From: Galaxea fascicularis
Lineage: Eukaryota > Cnidaria > Anthozoa > Scleractinia > Euphylliidae
DNA: 64,000 nt
Assembly: GCA_948470475.1 (NCBI GenBank)
Contig: OX419347.1
Location: 6,790,993 to 6,854,992, forward strand
Direction of reading: 5' to 3'
Positions within the stretch are counted from its first letter, which is position 1; the number at the start of each line of letters is the position of its first letter. The notes beneath the pieces are model-generated. The model was given only the letters and a program-made list of their open reading frames with translations, did no database searches and was not told the DNA's origin. Below are positions 35,901 to 50,100 of the stretch, in pieces. The translations under genes and the position numbers were made by a program.

Positions 35901-38900
35901 GGATATCTTGCGGTTTTTCCATTTAAAGACGCTTGAATTTCCGGAAAATCCCTCCGCTTTGTCTGCACGATTTACATAATTGCTCGCACTAAACAGTCGA
36001 AGTACGCGAGCTGTTTTCTCCGTTGCAAGTGTACTTTTCATAACTAAATTTAACCGCCATTTTGAATATGCTTGAAGCTATCTTCCAGGCTTCTTTTAGC
36101 AATTTTTTGAAGGAGGTAGAGCCTGGGACTTGGGTTTCCTTGAGAGTTTTCGTACTGCGTGACATAACAGTCACCGATCGAAAATGATTCTCCATCTGAT
36201 TCACGGCTACTCAAAACCGCTTGAAAAGACTTCGTATTCATACAAAATCGAAGGGAGAAAGGAGGAGACTATCGGTAGACTTTTTAAAAAGCTTACTTTG
36301 GTGAAATTATCTTTGACCTGCAATAATAAATTCGAAATAATCTTTATGTTCTGCGACTCAAAGTTTGCTTGCCGGCAACGGCGCTGGCGTGACTTGTTTA
36401 CGAGAAAGCCGTGAGCCAATCACAACACTGAATGTAGCGACCTATGTAACGGCTCTCGTGGTTCGGAATTTCTGGCTATGATGATACTGTAAAGACGTTT
36501 TTCAAGGAAAAGAGGCAGGAGCCATAAGAATTATTAATGTCTGTGTTTGGGGGATAGCCATCAGAGCCAACTATTTCATTTCATCCTTTACCCCTTCCCA
36601 TCTGGATTGCTCAGATTGTTTTATGTGCTGTTAGAAAGTAAATGACAGTCACACCAGATGTTGAAAGTTCAGGTACAGTGCATGTACATTATGAAAGAAA
36701 TTATTACCTGATGGTGACTCGGGAGTGAACTGGTGACTGAATTGAAAATTGGTATTTGCTTGTGAAACAAAAACAATGAGTTCTGTACCAAATGAGCAAA
36801 TGTAGAAAATTGTCTTGCCTGCCAAAAAGTTGAAGCTGGACTAAAATTAGACGAGACTACAATTTTCATTAAGTAGAGATGATCCTACGGAAAGTAAGTT
36901 ACCTGTCGGTACAATTGTTCCATATAGTTCTACTCTCAGTGCTTTGTGGCTTCTGTATGCAGTTGGCTGGAACCTGACAATACTTGCTCTTGCCGTCTCT
37001 ACAAGATTGTGCTTTACAACATCACTTCTTCCATTGTTGCCATTAAAGATCTATAAATCAGGTTATTTTTACCAGTTAATAAAATGTGGGACAAACTGAC
37101 TACCAAACCCTTTATAATTAAAGGGTTTGGTAGTATCTCCCTGTCGTGAAGTTTAATGCAAGTGAATAAGCAAAGAGTCCATTGGAGAGTTTGATGTGAG
37201 TATGACCATTAAACAAAGTTAATGTATTTTGCAGCCCCCTTTTTAACTGGTGTGGAAAAACATTGGCAACAATGACAACAACACAAACAAGTTTATTCAA
37301 GTAAAAATGACAATGAAATACACTGTATGATCGGCAACCCACAAATGCTACATACAGGATGTAGCTAATCAAAGTGGCTACATGCAAAATTCAAGATAAT
37401 TTTATATTGTCTGAATAGATGTGTCTAATTAATTAATTAATATCCTCAGCAGAGCTATAAAGAACTACAACTAGAAAAGTTCAATGCATTACTGTCCACA
37501 ATTTTTCGGTATATTAGCTGCTAAAAAAGCAGTGAAATGGTCACTGTGAAAGAGATTGAAGGGGAAAAGATTTTTTGAGCAAACTACATTGTATAACCAA
37601 AATTTTGCCTCACCTACAGTGTAATAAGTATGAACTGTACAATTATTGTACAATTCATACTTAATACAATACTCATGATTTTGAAAATTCTCAAGTTTCC
37701 CTCTCCTAAAGGCTTAATGGCCAATTTTGAGAACTTTCAACATCATTGTACCTACTACATATCATCACAAACTGTTCTCAAGATTGTACAATTCCTACAC
37801 TTGATGGCGCAAAGTCCTGTTTGAATTTAAGCCCCATTTACACAACATTCGTTTTGGGCCCAGCACTCCTGAATTTAAGGATGTGGGTTGATAGTTGTAG
37901 CACAGTCTGCTTGACTTTTTGCCGACACCACCTGGTGAAATGGTTCTGGCCGCCTAAAAAGTGGCCTGCGCGCCAAAACGAGATCAGTTTGGGAGCATTC
38001 AGTGCTTTACTCAATCACCCCTAAACTCAATCAGGTTTTCCCTGATACAAGTACACACAAACTAAGTGGACACTCTGAATAAGTCAGCAATTAGATGGTT
38101 CAGTCTATATTCTGCTGTTGATGCAAGGAACAATGTAATACAGGGTTGTTGCAAATCAACGATTTGGAGTAACAGCCTTTTGCATAGGTGTATCCTGACA
38201 AGATATATCTTCAGAAATTTCATGGGGAAAAAAATAGATTCGAATGTTTGCATACCAAAGATCATCAGGAAAACTTGCTTCAACCATGTCCAACCAGGCA
38301 AAAAAATGGGGATGCCAATCTCCTCACCTCTTTCAATTTTAAATAGCTCATAATATCTTGCAGGAGGTCATAATGTAGCCACTTAAGTGCCTTAAATGAT
38401 GCAGATTTTGTTTCACCCTCCGTTTCTGTCAGTCATTTTTATTTTCTCAAGACATAAAGCCATAAAATTGCTTTTTGCACCAGCTTATCTGCCATTTTTA
38501 TGGTGTCAAATTATGTTGAACCGAAGCGAATTTCAGCCCCAAAATTATGCAAACAGCTGTAAATGTGCCCGGAGGCTCAATGTTTTAAGAGTGCCTTACC
38601 TATTTCAGGGGTGCTCTTCAGAAATGAACATTGGAAAAAATAGAACATATTTTTGTCCTGTAAATCAAGTGGATCATGCCTAAATTCAAGAGTGCTCGGC
38701 CCAAAATGAATGTCCTGTAAATGGGGCTTCTAAGTTAAGAGTCACATGAGTTCAAATTTATCCACACCCTTTTGTTTCTTGTTTAGATTGTACTGTGAAA
38801 TTTTTAAGTACAGACTTCTAATCATTTTATTAATAGATAACATTTTATTCTGAATTATGTCATCCCCTGTGACTGCACTTATGAGTCAGAACACAATTTA

Positions 38901-41161
38901 TGAAAGTGAGAAATTCCCAGCATTTGCCAAAAGAGTGCAGACATAGTGTGAAATTCTGCCAAACACGAATTTTTTAAGAAAGCCTGTTTATTCTATAATG
39001 AAAGAAAAAAAAAAGATCAATACAGAAATTCCCCATTCCAAAAACCATTACTATGTAACAAAGAAACAAGACAGAAAACACTAGATCATCATGAGTTTCT
39101 GACTCATTTATAATCCGGGACACCAGAGACACTTTCGAAGGTAATATTCAGCGCTGATAAAGCCCTGAGCTGGTGACTTTTACAGAGGGTAAAGAAAGAA
39201 GAATTGTGGAAAAAGAGCTTTGTTATGCTGCTGCATAAGTAATTTACTAGCATGCCTATAGATGGCTGTATTATACAATACAAAGCAAAATTACTGAATG
39301 CTGATCTGTCAAAGAAGATGACATTTTTCCTCAATTTTGCATCTGATAAGGGCAGAATTACTTGCTTACTGTTGGTCAAGGGCCAGAAATACTTGTTTCT
39401 CATTAGCTGGGCACATCCCTTTCACATTTAGCTGGTTTCTTCATTTGAGTGCATTAACTTCCTCATCAGTGATGTGAGACAGTACCTACGGTTTATCATC
39501 CTCATCCAAAATGTAGAGGGAGATCAGGGCTCTCAACCTTCCCGGATAATTCGGGAGACTCCAAATTTTGGACCGTATCTCCCGGTCTCCAAATTAGAGT
39601 CTCAAATCTCCCGGATAATTGCTAAAGTTTGCCGTTTCTTGTGAGACTTTCACAACAATAAAATTTTAGATAATTATTTTGAGTTGTTTGACTATTTTAC
39701 TGTTGATGTCGATAGCAAAATGAAAACGTTTCCTCATAAACTTCAACAAACTGTCGTTCTTGCAAGTGTTGCCACTGTAATATAAGCAATAATTCGATTG
39801 GTCAGAAATAAACCAATCAGATCAAATGTTACAATGCTAATGATGACGTCATGTCAATTCTCAATATTTGAAGACTTGGGGGGTTGACAGCCCTGATGTA
39901 GATATTGACTTGTATGGCGCCCAGAACATCAATGGGAAGAAAATGTACTTGTTATAGTTCAAACTTGGTGAAAGAAGTAATCCACAAACTCTTTCTTTGA
40001 ACAAACCATTTGTTATTTTAATTTACCCTCCCCTATTCCTCCACTGAAGTCTAGATTTGAGACCTTTTACAAAGCCCATTTCTGGTATACAATGTATTAA
40101 ATTGTCTTTTCTATGCTTGCTGGCTGGGAAACGTCCACCTGGCCCTGCTGGCAAACGTAAGTTCTGGTCAGTGTTGCCTGGGAGTGTGGAACAAATAAAA
40201 CATTCCCAGCAGGCAGAGAAATTGCGCTTGAAAGGCTAATTTTTAGCTTATTTTATGGCCATGATATACTTTGATGCATTTTGAAAAAATGGCTCGTTGG
40301 TTGCTCCTGTATTTTTGCTGGCACACAACTGCTCTAAACACATCACGTGACTGAAAATTCCTGATCTAAAACTGGGGAATATCCGGTGTTAAGGCCACTG
40401 CACACTAGCCAATTTTTTTGTCATAGAACTGCAGCTTTTTGTTGGGGTCGAATTGGGTTAAAATTTGTTGGCCCATCAGCTTGCCGTACACCAGATAATT
40501 TTTTGGCATGACTGACCATGTTGAGGCTTGGGATGAGTCATCCAAACTCAAGATGGCGCCTTTGCTCGATCTCTGCGCTGATCTCAGCTTTGATCTCTGC
40601 CATGTGGGAAAAGACGCTTGTTCACGTGACTCTTATGACATTTCCTTATTGGTTGAGGCACACACAAGCTCTGACAAATTGTCTTGGTCCACCGCAGACC
40701 AGCCAACAAGGCCCCACAAGACGTTTTGATCTCTAGCACTGTCAGATATCGACAAACCCAGATCTTGTCGCAGACTTGTCTGAATTCACTGCACACTAGC
40801 TGACGAGTAAAGATTTTTTGACGCCGAAAAAAAATCGGCTAGTGTGCAGCAGCCAATATAATCCATCAACGACTTCCACACAGTCCCATACATTAATTAT
40901 ACATGCATCACTGTCATTCTAACCCTGTTCCAAAAACGAATAGAGTTTGAGTCACTAAATGCATGCATAATTAACGTATGGGGCTGTGTGGAAATCTTGC
41001 CAAGACTTTCGATCACATAAGATTGGTCTGAATTCATGAATCACATGAATGAATATTCCCCACTTTTACTGGGGAATATCTGACTGGTGATATTCCCCAA
41101 CTGCATGTTGCCAAAAAAAAATTTGAAGGATAATAAACACCATAGTCTCCATTTGGCTTTA

Positions 41162-41193
<32 letters not shown>

Positions 41194-44100
41194 TATAATC
41201 CGTTCCTCGATGCCCACAGTTTATGCACCTATCAATGATTAGACGGAGAGGGGGGGGGTACGGGCAAAGATGCGGCATTTGAACACTTCTGTTGTCCCCT
41301 CTCTGGGAAATTTGACCACTTGTACTAATTAAAGTTCAAATATTATAAAGGATTGTTAAACTATTTCCAGTCCCAAGGGTCGGGAATTTGACCAAAAAAT
41401 TGCAAGAAAATTCAAATGACGCACCTTTGCCCGTACCCCCCCCCACCTCTCCGTCTAAACATTGATAGGTGCATTAATTCTTCGAGCAAACTGTTTTCTT
41501 CTCGGAACAGATTATGTCCACGGACAGATATCCAAGCATATTTTTGCGCCAAAAGGGGACTTTTCTATATGTACATGTGCAGTACATGCTGAAAAACATG
41601 CGTGATATTATGCGTCATATAATCCTCAAGTTTACTCGGCCCCATAGAAAGATCTCGAGTTAGAAAACAGTGTTGAATTCATTTATTACAAACCTTTTCC
41701 GTGCCGTTCTCTTTATACGTAATCCAGGTTGTTTTATCCAGTGATGAAAGCAGCGTGTACTTTGTTGTCCATTGGTCAGCATTCGGATTCCCTTGAGTCG
41801 CCACAGCGCATATGAAAAACACATATTGAAGGTGAATTTGTAGGTAGTCGCTGGGGTTGCTGTTGGTGCTGGGTAACCACGCACGGTTGGGGGTGCTCCT
41901 CTCTCTAAAGTTCAGTCGAGCTTGATCAGGTTCATTACCAGGCCTTGATGACGAGGCTGTAAAGCTGCTGCTTGGAATCTCGCTCCAGCTGGTCACGCCG
42001 GCTTCTTGAATCTGAGAAGCTGAAAGAGTATGTTGATAGACCAATTTCGATATATTAAAATCCAACTTAAAATAATAAACATGACCTCGAGGCCGGGGAA
42101 TAAAATAAGGATCTGTATGAGTTTTTTCCCCAGAGCCCTGAGGCGATGCCTCTTATAAAAACGCGAATTTTAACAGTATATCGAAATTGGGCTAGTACGT
42201 ATATGAAGTCATCTTCCTTTCTTTTTGTGTTTCAGTTGCATCATCCTACTATTGGAACTAACTACGCGCTGATAGGTCTTGTATGTCGGGTACGTGTGAC
42301 GTATCGAACTTTTCTGAAACTCGCTCTCAAATTAGCGAAAAAGAAAAAATTGGTAATTAATGTTTTTGTGATAGTTAATAATTTTCTAAGAATTATTATT
42401 TCCGCTGTAAAGATGTCATACAGGAGCTAAGACGAGAAAAGTGCTCATTGGCTGTATTTATCTTGGAAGACGAATAATTCGTCTCAGGCGAATTATTCGC
42501 CAGTTCAAGATAAATACGGAGACACATAAAACAGCAGTAGACCAGACAGAGATGGCATGAGGTGGGTACTAGAACTCTTGAAGAGGTTAAAATTAGCGGG
42601 AAAATCTAGACAAAATGGCTGGCATTTCTCGTACTTTAACATTTATCTTAAAAAAAAAACGTTCCAAAACCAAGAGTTGCAGTGTTTTTAGAATGGTAAA
42701 GCGGTAAACATCATTAATTATTCATAACCAGCGAAGCGAGCAAATTTGAATGCGAGCACGCCTTGGGAAGCCCAGAACAAGAGAAGAAAGGGCCAATATT
42801 AGCAGAGCAGCGTTGATAAAACTCGCTCTCCAGATTTTCAGAAGCGATAAGTTAAAAACCCAAGAGCGGGCTTTTGAAGGGGAAGGGTTTATCTTTAATT
42901 TACACATAAAAAGTAATAGTGTTGGAATTATTGCCATTTTATTTTTTTTTTCTCGTTCATGTTTCGACTTAATTATTCGATTGTAGTCACCGATCGGAAG
43001 TGAGCCTCAGGAAAAATGTAACGTCAATCACTTAGGGCAAAGTGACAGGAGTCGGAAATGGAAGATCACGTTCAACCAATAGGATTAGTTTTTATTACAA
43101 TGCGTGAATGATTTCTCTGTAGGATTCCCCGCGTGTATACATATAAGGAATTGCAAAATGTAAGAAAGTAAGTACTGTAAGTAAATTTGTAGTATGCGAA
43201 AAAAATCTCGATTTGATCAAAGTAGGCGCGCACGGTGGCCTCGGGTAATATTTCAGCAAGCGCGCAAGGTGCTGTCGGGTAGCTGTCATTCTGCAACCAC
43301 GAGGTCTTCGAGCAGCTCTTGACGGTCTTGCAAGCAAGAGTTTGCGTTTCGTCGTCCTCTAGCAGCATTTCGAGTACTTTCTAGCAGTGTTTCAAGGTCT
43401 TGCAACCACGAGTTCGCATTTCGCCATCATTTAGCAGCATTTCAACAACGAGTTCGCGTTTTGCCATCTTCTAGCAGCGTGTCAAGGTCTTGCAACCACG
43501 AAGTCACAATTGAAATAGATTTATATTGCCTGATTTATAGATAAATATACTGCAGATGATTATATTTTTATAGATTTATACATTGTTGCAAGTTTGGTTA
43601 TTGTTGTTGTTGTGGTTATTCTAATGATTTTTCCCAACAATTACTCAGATTTTTAACGTACAATACATTCCTGTTACACAGAATATACATTTATACCAAC
43701 TGATTTATGGATAATATATTGCAGGTAATTATACATACAATGCGTTGCTGTTTCGCAAAACAAAACTGTATGACTGTAATAGATTTCAATGTCAAATTTA
43801 CAGAGAAATATGCTAACCAGTTACATGGATGTTAACTTCAATAAATATTCAAACGTTTTTTTTTAACATTTGTATGCACAGTATTTATATCCAGTAAAAA
43901 CCATATACAGGTGTTAAACGGATCTTCAAAAGCGGGGGCAGCTCTAGTGAAAACTATTACCAGTCTAAAAGATGTACGCGTGCTAGTGACTGCTTGTGAG
44001 TGTAGTGAAAACCTTCAAACGATATCTTCAAGTGTGATCTGTTGCGTTTAGCGAACGGGAATTTATCGTGATGTCGGGACTTATCAATTGTGTTGGCAGC

Positions 44101-47100
44101 AGTCGGGAGATTCTCAATAATAGTTTTACTAAGTATAAGGCCCATCCCTTTAACCTTCCAAATGACGAAAAAACGGGCATTTTTGCGTATGGAAGCCCAT
44201 TTCAACGTAGTTAGTAGAAGAGACTACAATCGTGGTCAAAAGTTGTTGGGAAAGTTGCGCGCATTACTTCACTTCCCACCTATTTCGATTGTTCGAACTA
44301 TTAGCTGTACTATTTGAGAAATGACATGCTCTTGTGGCCCCCCCTCCCCCATATTCAATGTTGGGGTTCTTCATGGGGTTCTTGATGCAAGACAAGTCAC
44401 CATTTTCTTCCTGGAAAATCCAACATTGATAAGGGGGAGGGGGTTATCTCTAAAGTGATGCTACCTTCCCAATACTTTTGTCCAGGATTGTAGTTATGAA
44501 ATTTGACAGACATCAAAGGGTTCGACAATAGCGCGGTCGGCGATGTTGAACGGACCCGTCACGTGACTCTGACCGTGCACAAGTTCATTCAAGATGGCGG
44601 ACGGTGTAGACGGTATTTTGGAATTGAAGGCGATGAGGAAGTGGAGGAACAACAAAATTCATAATTTGCTTCTTCAAAACTTCTCGGAGGCAGACGATTA
44701 CACTGACCTACCTGATTTGATCAAAAACTGAAAATATCTTTTTGCTCTAAATATTGTTAAGTACAGTCGGCTATGTATCTTCCTGTTATCGTAAATATCG
44801 TCTCTTTAACCGTACACATCCAGTCCTAGTTCTTTGACATTGTACTTTCGTTTCTCTTGTTTTACCTGTTACTTTATTCTAAGTTCCTTTTTTTCTCTCA
44901 CTTTGTAAGTTTGAATCGTTGTAAATTATTTGTTATAAGTCAAATCCACTGTTCGCCTCGAATGGCTGTTGTTAACTGCGAGCAATGCGTATTTTTTCTC
45001 TGTATGTTTTTAAAGACAATTTTCCGTCGCAGTTAGATGTGTCCACTGGTCTGCGGGATCGACAATGTAAATGTGATTCAGACATGACAATGATTATTAA
45101 TGATGGTAATGGTGTAATATGCCCGTGAGAATGATGATATGCTAGTTGCTTGGCAACGGGCGAAAGGAGACCAGTGGGACACTTTGTATAAGAACCTAGA
45201 TAAAAAAAACCTAGCTCACCAGGGGTTCTTGTAGCTCAGTGGTTAGGGCATCTCACTGGTGTTATGGAGGTTGTTGGTTCGATTCCTGCCTGGGACAGCA
45301 ACTAGCATATCATCATTCTCACGGGCATATTACACCATTACCATCATTAATAATCATAATACTTCCTTTATGCAGCTGAATCGACTCTTGACATTTTGAG
45401 GTAAGGCACGTTTCACGCTTAACACGCGATACAAACTGATTGCTTGTTGTCTATCCACCATTTCCCGGGAGAAAACAGACAGAAATTTACGGGTGCCAAT
45501 TAAAAATTGGAACTGTCTCCAGCAGGAGAAAAATCTTTAGGTTTTGGTCATGTAAATGGTAGTGCCGTGAAGAAATGGTTTGGGCACGGTGCCAAAAATT
45601 TGACGTGCCATGCCGATTTTTTAGCGGGTGTACTGAAATGGGCTTTAAAAGAAGGATAGAGGTGATAACTAACGCAAAAAGCGAAACAAAATACGAACGG
45701 AGATCTAAATTAACATTACGATCAATCCCGAAGAGATAGACAACGCTTTTCCATGTTAGCGGCACTGCCTGTGGTTACAATTTGAAGGTCATCAATTTGA
45801 AGGTAAATGAAGTATTTATGATGTTAAACGATGCGAAAAAGGCTTGCAGGCGGATCGAAATACCCCAATGGTTAACGATGGCGTTTTACAATAGAGTGAT
45901 ATTCATCAACAATTGTTCTTAAGCTCTTAAAACTAACCCGCTGCTAGTATTCGTACGAAAGCAAACTGAAAAGTCCAAAGTACTCAAAAACATTTTCAAA
46001 ATGAGAAAACAGATTTCGTTCTTTCTCACTTGTCGCTTCCTTGGGCTCTCCACGTTCGCGCGAACGACTGTTTAACCCACAATCGTCACAAACCCTCGCT
46101 ACATCGTCATTTTAAACGTCATTCGTATAAACGTAACCCAATTTAAACTGTGCATTAGATAATTAAACTGGCAAACCCTTGCACTATCTTTTTTTTGGTT
46201 CGTTTATGAGTATTTTGCGCAAATTAGTGATTTTGGTGAACAAAAGGAAAAACAATAGCAGACAGTGTCCATTGTTTGTATTATCCGCCTCCTCCATACT
46301 AATGAGCATTGCCGCGCGTGCATAGCAACCAGTGAAATAATTGCTTCCTGCGCGTCTATGAATAATAACGAGCAATATGACAGTCATAGAAGTTTCTTGA
46401 ATTCTAATTGAACGTCCCGAGGACAATAGGCATTCTGCCCGATGAGAAAACTGAGATACAGTGAAATGATACTCAAAGACGAATGATAGTGTCTCAAATA
46501 GTTAGACAACTTACGAAGACGAGATTCAGGTGATTCCTTTCCTTTTGTCGCCATTTTTTACGTATTTCTTTCCAACATATCCATGAAGTGTTCCTCGGGA
46601 GGTTACAAAGATTTTGCTAAGTTCGTCTGTTTTGTGTTTCCCTCGTTTATCTTGACGAATAATTCGTCTCAAACGAATTCTACGTCTGTTTTGTGCATTT
46701 CAGACAAATTAAACAGACGCATTATTCGTCTCACACGAATTATTCATATTCCAAGATAAATACGGCCAATTTCCCGTCAATTGCCCTTTAAAAACTACAC
46801 CATTGTACCACAGGCAGACCAATCGTCACTGTCCATTGACCTGGGATTTCAAAAAAGCGATGATATTGCATTTAGACGTCCCAGAAAAGAAACAGAAACA
46901 AGAAACAGTAAGGTGAAGGTAGGAAGACTTTATTTGACTAGAATATAAATGTTTCCACCGCTACTCGGTTCGTTGGAATTCTAGGTTTTTAACGGTCAAT
47001 TTTTGAAGACACACACCACGATTGGGCTACCTGTGATTATACACGTCAAGATGTTCGTAAACCTCTCACCAGAAATTTTCTCGTGAAGATTACGTTAGTT

Positions 47101-50100
47101 CAGGGACCGCGCCGAGGGAAGGGCTGGGGAGGAGGGCTTTAGCCCCCCCCCCCCTATCCCGCCACACTTTTATGCAAGAATAAAAATAAATTAAACAAAA
47201 AATAATTTAACAAAAGTAACGGAGTGAAAAATAGAAAAAAATCGTTAATTCGGAAGTGACCAGAGTTACTGGCAAAGACAAACGCGCAGATAAATAGACA
47301 GAATGAAGCACTTGTCATTACATTTTAAATATATTATAGTTATAATAGCATTCTCCGTCACTTTAGACAAATTGAATAAAAATCCACAAGCATGCCCCCC
47401 CCCGCCCACCAAAAAAATTCCTTCACGCATTCTTCTTTAGTCCCCCCACTCGAAAACTTGCTGCGCGGTCCCTATAGTTTGCATATTTTAGTGATGCTGG
47501 TTTTAAATCTCTGTCTTCTGCCGTCAAAGCGTAAAATTGTCCTCTGTGTTACACTGGTGAATAATTCTTGAAGTCATGCTTTATTTTAAAATCCTGCAAA
47601 TTAGACAGCAAAAAACACCTTTATTAAGCTCAATTTCAATATTTAATTTTAAGCAAGATTGTTTCGGAAACATATTATAGGTCTAGTGAAAGTATTTTGT
47701 CTTGTGGTCCACAATCCCGGCGGTCATCAATCGGTCACCGGTGTACGGAATCACGTTATTGGGTTGATTGCATCAACAGTGAAGTTCTTCCAGACTTTTT
47801 TTATTACCTCGATCATATCCAGCTGCATCCTTGGAGACCCAGGGGCAGATAATCGGGCGATGGGTCGAAGATCGAGACTTGCGAAAGTATCTAAGCCCTA
47901 AAAACGTTCCCAAGTCCCGATCTTGGTCCCATCCCGACTATCAGCTGTCCCTGGGTCTCCGCCGGAGGATGATCAAGCTGAGAGACTGATGTAAGTGTCT
48001 TGGAAACAAAATGTTGTTTTGATAAAAATAATAAATATTATTTATACCGCGCAAATTCAACGTAAGTTTTCAAATACGCCTTACAAAGAAAGCTTTACAA
48101 TTCTGAATTCTTTACAATTCTCAAATCAAATCAAATCAATCGTGTTCCATGTATTTCAAAACGTAAAATTTTACCTCTAAGACAATGTACTGTAAATGAT
48201 AAAACAAACTGATGAACGACCGTACTCAGGGGTTGTATAACGCATTTTCGAAAGTGTTAACAACTTCACGTACCTAATTTACCCAATTCACACCTCTTTC
48301 AAATATACCTTTTATCAATTGCCAGTAACAAGTATAGCTGTAACCTCCCAGTTGTATTTCGAAACTGAATCTTCGATAAAGCGAGATAAAGGGGGTAGTT
48401 TCTAAAGAAACTCTTGTGTTGCATCGGTGGGGAAGTTATGGGCGGCCGTCACCGCCAAAAATACAAGATATCAAACGGCACAGACCAAACACAAATGGTT
48501 TAGTGATGGTTTACGAAGTGGAATAAATGATTTAGAAATGATACTGTCTCAATACAAATAGTTAGGTGTTCATGTGTAAAATGGTTTACACAAACAGTAA
48601 ATGATTTAGACAGTTTAGAAATGGTTTCAGTACTCGCTGATGCCAGAACGGTTCAGAGAAATAAGAATCGGTTTATTTAACTGAGAATCCATCTGTCTAC
48701 GATGTGTGGAATGATCAGGTCTGACGACAAACGATGGAGTCTGTTCCAGAATGGTTTAATTAAAGGTGGAATGGTTGAAGTAAATGACAAACGATTTAAC
48801 TCACAGACAAATGGTTCAACCGACTGGCAATTGGTTTAGTGACTTTCAAATGATTTAACGCAGACACAAATAGTGCAACAGCTGCGCGATTGATTCAGTA
48901 CGAAGGCAACTGATTCTAGCCTCCTACGCAGACATTCTTTTGGCTCGTCACGCAATGTTTCCTCCCGAACAGGGTTACCAGGTACCGAAGTGAGGCCAGC
49001 AAATAAACTTAAATTCCTCGTTTCTAGTCAACGAGAATAGCCGTTTCTCGTTATTGGATAGACGATCGTAACGCACTAAAAGCACTCTTTTCCTATCCCA
49101 CACACTTCCACGCGACTTAACAGGCTTCTCTGACTTTTTTGGAAGTATTGTCATATTTTCTAGTTCTCCTCTGTCATTTGGAAAGAAACCTCTGAACAGA
49201 AGTGCATCCTCTGCCATCAGGGAAGAAAACATTTGGACAGAAATGCATCACGAAATGGAATAAAAAGAAGTAAAATTACCTGAGTTCACAAGAGTACAAA
49301 AGCTCGCCGAGTCGGTGAGGCCTGTGTCACAGTCATTCCTCTGGTATTATTTGGCGCAAATTTTTTTCGAAGGACGTGAAATCTTGACGTCAGACCCCAC
49401 ATAGACTGTTTCATTTCAGTTTTGGCTTCTCCATTTCACTGTGGTATTTTTGGCGTTTCGTCGCGCAGGGTACACTGTTTTGCTTTGTGTCACGTTAAAG
49501 CACAACCATTTCACATTAAATCATTTGACAGTCGGTTGAACCATTTGTCTGTGAATTAAATCGTTTGTCATTTACTTCAACCATTCCACCTTTAATTAAA
49601 CCATTCTAGAACAGACTCACCTCGTTTATCGTCAGACCTGATCATTCGACACATCGTAGACAGATGGATTCTCATTTAAATAAACCGATTCCTATTTCTC
49701 CGCTGAACCGTTCTGACATCGGCGAGTACTGAAACCATTTCTAAACTGGCTAAATCATTCACTGTTTGTGTAAACCATTTTGCACATGAACACCTAACTA
49801 TTTGTATTGAGACAGTATCATTTCTAAATTTGATTTATTCCACTTCGTAAACCATCACTAAGCCATTTGTGTTTGGTCTGTGCCGTTTGATATTCTTATA
49901 TTTTTGGCGGTGACAGCCTCCCATAGATAAGAATGACAGAATTCATTCATCCTCACTTTTCATCCTCATAATCATGCAGTCAAAACAATCATTCTAAATA
50001 ACTTGAAATTACTCCAAAATGACCTGTGATAATATTCGTGATGCGCGCGCTCACGATGCAAGACTTGTCCTTTCATTCTAAACGCTACCATAATATCGGG

